A program made the translations under genes and the position numbers. A DNA stretch of 64,000 nt from contig CAVSCF010000005.1 of NCBI GenBank assembly GCA_963726405.1, positions 777,884 through 841,883 on the forward strand, given 5' to 3'. The notes beneath the pieces are model-generated. The model saw only the letters and a program-made list of their open reading frames with translations. It searched no databases and was not told the origin of the DNA. This document shows positions 59,182 through 64,000 of the stretch, one piece after another. The DNA is from JAOUJD01 sp963726405 (GTDB taxonomy: Bacteria; Pseudomonadota; Gammaproteobacteria; Burkholderiales; Burkholderiaceae_F). How positions within the stretch are numbered: position 1 is the first letter of the stretch; the number at the start of each line of letters is the position of its first letter.

Positions 59182-60551
59182 GGGAATCGGCGACCTCGCC
59201 GCTGCTCACGGATCTGTACCAGCTGACGATGCTGCAGGCGTACTGGCAGCATCGGATGGACGGCACGGCGGCGTTCGAACTCTTCGTGCGCAAGCTGCCC
59301 GAGCAGCGCGCCTTCCTCGTGGCCGCCGGCCTCGAGCAGGCGCTGGACTTCGTCGAGCAGGCACGCTTCTCGGCCGACGAACTGGACTGGATCCGAGGGT
59401 CGGGCACGTTCGCGCCGGGCTTTGCCGACTGGCTGCAGGACATGCGCTTCACCGGCGAGGTGTGGGCGATGCCCGAAGGCACCGTGTTCTTCCCGCACGA
59501 GCCGGTGCTGCGGGTGGTCGCCCCGATCGCGCAGGCGCAGTGGGTCGAAACGCGGCTGCTGAACCTCATCCACTTCCAGACCGTGGTCGCGTCGAAGGCC
59601 GCGCGCGCCGTGCTCGCCGCGCAAGGGCGGCCGTTGATCGACTTCGGGCTGCGCCGGGCGCACGGAGCCGAAGCGGGAGTGCTCGCCGCGCGCGCTGCCT
59701 ACATCACGGGATTCGCCGGCACTGCCACCGCTTTCGCGGCCCCGCGCTTCGGCATCCCGGTGTTCGGCACGATGGCGCACTCGTTCGTCCAGGCGCACGA
59801 CGACGAGGCGCAGGCGTTCATCGCCTTCGCCGAATCGTTCCCCGGCAACGCGGTGCTGCTGATCGACACCTACGACACCGTCGCGGCGGCGCGCAAGGTG
59901 GTGGCGATCGCGCCGAAGCTCGCGGCCCGCGGCATCCGCATCAAGGGCGTGCGACTCGACAGCGGCGACCTCGACGCGCTGTCGCGCGAAGTGCGCGCCA
60001 TCCTCGACGCGGCCGGCCTGCGCGACACCGTGATCTTCGCCAGCGGTAACCTCGACGAGCACCGCGTGCGCGCGCTGGTCGAGGCCGGCGCGCCGATCGC
60101 GAGCTTCGGCGTCGGCACCAGCCTCACCACCAGCAGCGACGCGCCGTACCTCGACGCCGTCTACAAGCTGCAGGAGTACGACGGCGTCGCGCGCCGCAAG
60201 CGCTCGGCGGGCAAGGCCACCTGGCCGGGCCGCAAGCAGGTGTGGCGGCGCACGTCGCCGACCCGCACGTTCGCGGGCGACAGCGTCCGCCTCGCGGACG
60301 AAGCGGGCGTCGGCACGCCGCTGCTCGAGTGCGTGATGCGCGATGGCCGGCGCGTCGAGCCGTCGCTGTCGCTGGCGCGGGTGCGCGCGCACTGCCGCGC
60401 GCAGTTGCAGGCCTTGCCGGAGGAACTGAAGCGCATCGACCCGCCGTGGCCGCGCTATCCGGTGTCGATCTCGCCCGCCGTCCGCCTGCTGGCGGACCAG
60501 GTCGACGCGCGCGAGCGCGCCGCCGCCTGCGAAGTGGAGACATCGCCATGA
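59178..60551 (+). CDS. pncB: Nicotinate phosphoribosyltransferase
   Basis: The 457-residue protein has the NAPRTase signatures LLTDLYQLTMLQAYW, FVRKLPEQRAFLVAAG, DFGLRRAHGAE, FGTMAHSFVQAHDDE, KGVRLDSGDLDAL and SFGVGTSLTTSSDAPYLD. It makes nicotinate mononucleotide from nicotinate and PRPP, at the head of NAD salvage. The start and stop both overlap neighbours (ATGA at 59178, ATGATG at 60548). Co-transcription with archease and RtcB ties NAD salvage to RNA ligation. Confidence 0.9.
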   Translation: MRESATSPLLTDLYQLTMLQAYWQHRMDGTAAFELFVRKLPEQRAFLVAAGLEQALDFVEQARFSADELDWIRGSGTFAPGFADWLQDMRFTGEVWAMPEGTVFFPHEPVLRVVAPIAQAQWVETRLLNLIHFQTVVASKAARAVLAAQGRPLIDFGLRRAHGAEAGVLAARAAYITGFAGTATAFAAPRFGIPVFGTMAHSFVQAHDDEAQAFIAFAESFPGNAVLLIDTYDTVAAARKVVAIAPKLAARGIRIKGVRLDSGDLDALSREVRAILDAAGLRDTVIFASGNLDEHRVRALVEAGAPIASFGVGTSLTTSSDAPYLDAVYKLQEYDGVARRKRSAGKATWPGRKQVWRRTSPTRTFAGDSVRLADEAGVGTPLLECVMRDGRRVEPSLSLARVRAHCRAQLQALPEELKRIDPPWPRYPVSISPAVRLLADQVDARERAAACEVETSP

Positions 60552-60979
60552 TGATGACGGACGTCGTGCGGCCGACCTACGAGTACTTCGACCACGATGC
60601 CGACACCGGCGTGATCGGGCGCGGCCCGACATTGACGCAGGCGTTCGTGCACGCGGCCGAGGCCACCTTCGCGCTGATGTGCGATCTGCACGCCGTGCAG
60701 CCGCGCGTGCCGATCGACATCGACTTCACCGAAGCCGATCCCGAGTTCGCGCTCGTCACCTGGCTCAACCTCCTGCTCGCGCACGCGAACGCCCACGGCC
60801 TCGTGCTGTCGCGCTTCGCCCTCACGCGGGACGGCGATCAATGGCGCGGCCGGGCGCGCGGCGAACCGTGGCATCCGGGGCTGGAGCGCGGCACGCAGGT
60901 GAAGGGCGCGACGCTGACGGCGCTGCGCGTCGCCCGCGTCGGCGACCACTGGGAAGCGCGCTGCGTCGTCGACCTGTAG
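60548..60979 (+). CDS. Archease (RtcB-activating protein)
   Basis: A 143-residue protein with YEYFDHDADTGVIGRGPTL (conserved Asp/His metal and nucleotide site), AFVHAAEATFALMCDL, TWLNLLLAHANAHGLVLSRF and VKGATLTALRV. Archease speeds formation of the RtcB-guanylate intermediate and restores multiple turnovers. The ATG at 60548 overlaps the PncB stop; RtcB follows by 13 bases. Confidence 0.88.
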   Translation: MMMTDVVRPTYEYFDHDADTGVIGRGPTLTQAFVHAAEATFALMCDLHAVQPRVPIDIDFTEADPEFALVTWLNLLLAHANAHGLVLSRFALTRDGDQWRGRARGEPWHPGLERGTQVKGATLTALRVARVGDHWEARCVVDL

Positions 60980-60992
60980 AGCGGAAGCGGCC

Positions 60993-62426
60993 ATGGACCT
61001 TGCGCACCTGAGCCGCATCGACGACTGGACCTGGGACGTCCGGCGCGCCGCCGACGACACGCGCCACGAGGCGCGGCTCTACGGCAGCCGCGCGCTGCTC
61101 GCCGCGATGGACGACAAGGTGCTCGAGCAGATCACGAACGTCGCGCGGCTGCCGGGGCTGGTCGGCGCGGCGTTCGCGATGCCGGATGCGCACTGGGGCT
61201 ACGGATTCCCGATCGGCGGCGTCGCCGCCTTCGACCCCGATCGCGGCGGCATCATCAGCGCGGGCGGCGTCGGCTTCGACATCTCGTGCGGCATTCGCTG
61301 CCTGCGCACCAACCTGACGGCCGACGAAATCGTCGCCCAGCGCGACCTGCTCGGCGACGCGCTGCTGCGCGACATTCCGGCGGGCATGGGCGTCGAAGGC
61401 GGTATACGGCTCGACGCCGAGGCGCTCGACGGCGTGATGCTCGGCGGCGCGCGCTGGGCGGTGGAGCAGGGCTTCGGCGTCAACGACGACCTCGCGTTCA
61501 TCGAGGAACGCGGCCGCATCGACGGCGCGCGGCCGGGCAACGTGTCGGCGCTCGCCAAGAAGCGGCAGCGCGGCGAGATGGGGACGCTCGGCTCGGGCAA
61601 CCACTACCTCGAAGTGCAGCGCGTGGAGCGCGTGCACGACGCGCGCGCGGCGACCGCCTATGGCCTGCACGAGGACCAGGTCGTCGTGTCGATCCACTGC
61701 GGTTCGCGCGGCCTCGGCCACCAGATCGGCACCGAGTTCCTCGTCAGCCTGGCCAAGGCCGCGGGCCGCCTCGGCATCGCGCTGCCCGACCGCGAGCTCG
61801 CGTGCGCGCCGATCCGCTCGCCGGAGGGGCAGGAGTACCTCGGCGCGATGAACGCCGCGATCAACTGCGCGCTCGCGAACCGGCAGATCCTCGCGCACCT
61901 GACGCGCGCGACGTTCGCGCACCGGTTTCCGCACGCGCGCCTCGAGACGCTGTACGACGTCTCGCACAACACCTGCAAGGCCGAGCACCACACGGTCGAC
62001 GGCCGCGACCGCCTGCTGTACGTGCACCGCAAGGGCGCCACGCGCGCCTTCGGGCCGGGGCATCCGGCGATTCCGCCGCCCTACCGCGACGTCGGGCAGC
62101 CGGTGATCATCGGCGGCAGCATGGGCACCGGCTCCTACATCCTCGCCGGCACCCGGCAGAGCGAAGACCGCGCGTGGAGTTCGGCGAGCCACGGGGCCGG
62201 ACGCGCGATGAGCCGCAACCAGGCGCTGCGGCAGTGGCGCGGCCGCGCCGTCGTCGACGAACTCGGCACGCGCGGCATCGTGATCCGCTCGAACTCGATG
62301 CGCGGCATCGCCGAGGAAGCGCCTGGCGCCTACAAGGACATCGACGAGGTCGCCGAGGCCACCGAGCGCGCCGGGCTCGCGCGTCGCGTCGCTTCCCTCC
62401 GCCCGCTGGTCTGCGTCAAGGGCTGA
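60993..62426 (+). CDS. rtcB: RNA 3'-phosphate ligase RtcB
   Basis: The 477-residue protein has the RtcB active-site set: GGVGFDISCGIRCL (Cys metal ligand), GTLGSGNHYLEVQ, VSIHCGSRGLGHQ, DVSHNTCK, and SHGAGRAMSRNQAL with the guanylated His. RtcB joins 2',3'-cyclic phosphate or 3'-phosphate RNA ends to 5'-OH ends using GTP and Mn2+, repairing tRNA or rRNA cut by endonucleases. It closes the operon with archease. No RtcR/sigma-54 regulator or RtcA gene is present, unlike the E. coli system. Confidence 0.92.
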   Translation: MDLAHLSRIDDWTWDVRRAADDTRHEARLYGSRALLAAMDDKVLEQITNVARLPGLVGAAFAMPDAHWGYGFPIGGVAAFDPDRGGIISAGGVGFDISCGIRCLRTNLTADEIVAQRDLLGDALLRDIPAGMGVEGGIRLDAEALDGVMLGGARWAVEQGFGVNDDLAFIEERGRIDGARPGNVSALAKKRQRGEMGTLGSGNHYLEVQRVERVHDARAATAYGLHEDQVVVSIHCGSRGLGHQIGTEFLVSLAKAAGRLGIALPDRELACAPIRSPEGQEYLGAMNAAINCALANRQILAHLTRATFAHRFPHARLETLYDVSHNTCKAEHHTVDGRDRLLYVHRKGATRAFGPGHPAIPPPYRDVGQPVIIGGSMGTGSYILAGTRQSEDRAWSSASHGAGRAMSRNQALRQWRGRAVVDELGTRGIVIRSNSMRGIAEEAPGAYKDIDEVAEATERAGLARRVASLRPLVCVKG

Positions 62427-62593
62427 ACCGGCCGAAGGCCGGATTCGGGGTCGGAATCTCGCTTCACGGCGTGCCGCGCGTCGCGCTTGCGCGGCGTCAA
62501 CCATCGCTCTTCTCGCGCGATCGGCGCCTTGCAGCGCGCCGAAGAATGGCCATCTATCCGATGTGTGGAGTGTGCCCTCAACGAGGCACCGTC

Positions 62594-62689
62594 ATGCTGA
62601 TCCTCAATGTGATGCTTCTCATGGCCTTCCTGATCATGGTGGCCATTTCGCTGATCGAGGTCCTGGGTTTCCGCCACGCCGGCGAGTAG
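62594..62689 (+). CDS. Possible 31-residue membrane peptide
   Basis: ATG 62594 opens a short frame, MLILNVMLLMAFLIMVAIS, then LIEVLGFRHAGE, one hydrophobic helix with a charged tail. A CGAGG sits 7-8 bases upstream. Such single-helix peptides are common in bacteria, but conservation cannot be judged here; it could be chance. Confidence 0.35.
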   Translation: MLILNVMLLMAFLIMVAISLIEVLGFRHAGE

Positions 62690-62695
62690 TCCGAA

Positions 62696-62765
62696 AAATC
62701 GGGGTCAGACCCCGATTTCTCCCCGACACATGTCGGGGGGCGCCGAAAAACGGGGTCTGACCCCG
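62696..62765. repeat. Cluster of three palindromes (GGGGTC/GACCCC family)
   Basis: AAATCGGGGTC (62696-62706) pairs with GACCCCGATTT (62708-62718). CCCCGACA (62721-62728) pairs with TGTCGGGG (62731-62738). CGGGGTC (62751-62757) pairs with GACCCCG (62759-62765). The outer two share the core seen at 41554. The block sits between the small peptide and the convergent DHH gene, where it could also stop transcription from both sides. Confidence 0.7.
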
Positions 62766-62767
62766 AT

Positions 62768-63745
62768 TCAGACGTTCGCGACGGGCCGGACGGACCACTC
62801 CGCGGTGGCCAGGCGGGCGACGAAGCGCGGCACGTCGGCCAGCGGGAGCCGCGCGATCCCGGCGGCCGCGGCGCGTCCATTGCCGCCGAACTCCCTTGCC
62901 AGCGCATCCGCTCCATGCGGCGCGCCGACGGGCGCGCGCAGGCTCACGGTGTAATCGCCCTCGGGCAGCTCCTTCAGCACGGCATTCGCGCGCTGCGGAT
63001 CGCTCGTCGCGAGCTCGTTCGCGAACACGCCGATCACGCGCCGGCTCCACGGCGCGTCGGGCAGCATGACCATCGTGAAGCGGGCGTCCTCCAGCCGCGC
63101 CGTCTCCGTGCGCGCGCGCGCCAGGTCGTTGCGGCGCAGCTCGTTCAACTCGTGGACGACGGGCGAGTTCGCCATCAGCTCGAACGGGTTCGTGTAATGC
63201 GCGATCCAGCGGTACAGCGCGGCCGGAGGGATCCGCACGTCCGACTCCGTATCGCCGTACGCGTTGTAGTTCACCGCCTCGCCGAGCAACCGCAACTGTG
63301 CTCGCTGCTTCGCCGACAGCGACAACATCGCGGCCAGCCGCTCGGCCGAGCGCGGCAGGTTGTCCCCGTAGGCTCCCGCCACGGCCCACGCGCGAAAGCG
63401 GCCGTTGAGCTTCGCGTCCACCAGCAGGCTGGTGCAGGTGTCGGCGCTCGTGTCGATGTGCGCCTTCAGCCGCGGATGCTCCGGGATCGCCCCCGGCGCG
63501 TGGTGGTCGTACCAGGTCACCGTCGCGCCCGTGTCCAGCAGCTCCTCCAGGGCGTCCCGGTTGGGGCCGATGGCGATGTCCAGCACCGTCACGTGGTCGC
63601 CGTCGCGCGCGCGCACGCGCTCGAGCAGCCCGATGTCACGCTTGATGCCGGTGACCAGGATCGATTCGACCGGGTTGTCCAGGCGCAGCTGCCGCAACGC
63701 GAACAGCCCGTCGGCGTCCCCGTTGCAGACGTCATGGAAAGCCAT
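62768..63745 (-). CDS. DHH-family phosphoesterase
   Basis: The 325-residue protein has the DHH-superfamily metal motifs: HDVCNGDADGLFAL at the N-terminus, VLDIAIGPNRDAL and the signature TWYDHHAPG, with a C-terminal substrate domain (GNGRAAAAGIARLPL, equivalent to GGGH...A in DHHA1). Relatives include NrnA-type oligoribonucleases and cyclic-dinucleotide phosphodiesterases. No membrane segment or PAS domain is present, so a soluble nanoRNase or related role is likely. Transcribed with, and 9 bases downstream of, a GroEL-like gene fragment. Confidence 0.83.
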   Translation of the reverse strand: MAFHDVCNGDADGLFALRQLRLDNPVESILVTGIKRDIGLLERVRARDGDHVTVLDIAIGPNRDALEELLDTGATVTWYDHHAPGAIPEHPRLKAHIDTSADTCTSLLVDAKLNGRFRAWAVAGAYGDNLPRSAERLAAMLSLSAKQRAQLRLLGEAVNYNAYGDTESDVRIPPAALYRWIAHYTNPFELMANSPVVHELNELRRNDLARARTETARLEDARFTMVMLPDAPWSRRVIGVFANELATSDPQRANAVLKELPEGDYTVSLRAPVGAPHGADALAREFGGNGRAAAAGIARLPLADVPRFVARLATAEWSVRPVANV

Positions 63746-63754
63746 CCCGCGAGC

Positions 63755-64000
63755 TTAGATCTCCATCTCGGGTTCGCGGGCGCCTGCGGGCTTGTTTTCC
63801 TCGATTTCGGTCATCGTCGCTTCGGTCAGCAACGGCACGCTCGCGACCGACACGGCGTTCTCGAGCGCGGCGCGCAGCACCTTGGTCGGGTCGATGATCC
63901 CGGCTTCGACCGGGTGTCGACGTACTCGTTGCGCGTGGCGGCGAGGCCGTGGTTGGCCCCGCCGTCCAGACCGGCGCTCGACGCGGCGCCGGGCAATCCT
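63755..64000 (-). CDS. GroEL/Hsp60-like chaperonin, C-terminal end (frameshift; 5' part outside window)
   Basis: The end of a chaperonin: NEYVD, a frame break near 63915, then EAGIIDPTKVLRAALENAVS and SVPLLTEATMTEIEENKP, ending REPEMEI at a TAA (63755-63757). The EAGIIDPTKV...TEATM pattern is diagnostic of GroEL. The tail lacks the usual Gly-Gly-Met repeat and is acidic instead, as in some secondary GroEL paralogues. The break needs one missing base (or two extra) at ACCCG. Upstream residues (LDGGANHGLAATR) fit GroEL poorly, so more damage may lie beyond the edge. Confidence 0.65.
   Translation of the reverse strand, partial: RIARRRVERRSGRRGQPRPRRHAQRVRRHPVEAGIIDPTKVLRAALENAVSVASVPLLTEATMTEIEENKPAGAREPEMEI

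Overview
The window is high-GC (visibly about two-thirds G+C) Gram-negative DNA. It carries outer-membrane lipoproteins, a periplasmic-glucan synthase, Dpp-type transport and a GroEL-like chaperonin. The gene content and a C-rich intergenic repeat at 16.43 kb, of a kind I associate with Burkholderiales, point to a betaproteobacterium; this is an inference, because no rRNA or tRNA gene is present to confirm it. Genes are dense, mostly in short operons with ATGA or TGATG overlaps.

Layout. 0-5.6 kb: 5' part of a cyclic beta-1,2-glucan synthase. 5.8-9.1 kb: a damaged unknown gene, an IclR regulator, a TerB-like protein, a truncated OmpA-type lipoprotein and a folate-independent methionine synthase (MesD type) without its usual partner. 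9.1-22.9 kb: a divergent catabolic island. Leftward it encodes an N-acyl-D-amino-acid deacylase, an M81 (MlrC) peptidase and an amidase. Rightward it encodes a complete Dpp-type ABC importer, diaminopropionate ammonia-lyase, an M20 carbamoylase and a nitrilase-fold D-carbamoylase. Together these could import an N-capped or peptide-bound unusual amino acid, strip the cap and deaminate it. 23.3-27.8 kb: GTP cyclohydrolase I with a BLUF photoreceptor, a nuclease, Cu/Zn superoxide dismutase, threonine dehydratase and cysteine synthase. 28.2-37.1 kb: an ECF sigma factor followed by two near-identical Ser/Thr kinase plus 57-residue membrane protein modules that flank a GDSL esterase; a promoter-like motif occurs three times with exactly conserved spacing. 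37.2-39.5 kb: thiosulfate import (YeeE/YedE), a rhodanese and a 57-residue membrane protein. 39.7-49.2 kb: mixed enzymes, repeat-rich envelope proteins, an FG-GAP lipoprotein, an AraC regulator and an acyltransferase. 49.5-52.0 kb: two tandem paralogues of an unrecognised family. 52.2-57.7 kb: methyltransferase, VOC protein, divergent PRPP synthetase, lipoprotein and kinase-fold protein. 57.8-62.4 kb: a tightly coupled operon of alpha/beta hydrolase, phosphoribosyltransferase, nicotinate phosphoribosyltransferase, archease and RtcB RNA ligase. 62.8-64.0 kb: DHH phosphoesterase and a GroEL-like fragment.

A striking property is the number of single-base frameshifts inside otherwise well-preserved genes (near 6.28, 13.05-13.40, 16.82, 24.95, 25.55, 39.37, 43.84 and 63.92 kb, and many in the two kinase copies). 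Most are extra bases. Real gene decay is also visible: a YecE/DUF72 gene with its middle deleted, a truncated OmpA lipoprotein and an eroded kinase C-terminus. Each frameshift could therefore be biological or a sequence error, and annotations here give the intended product along with the break.
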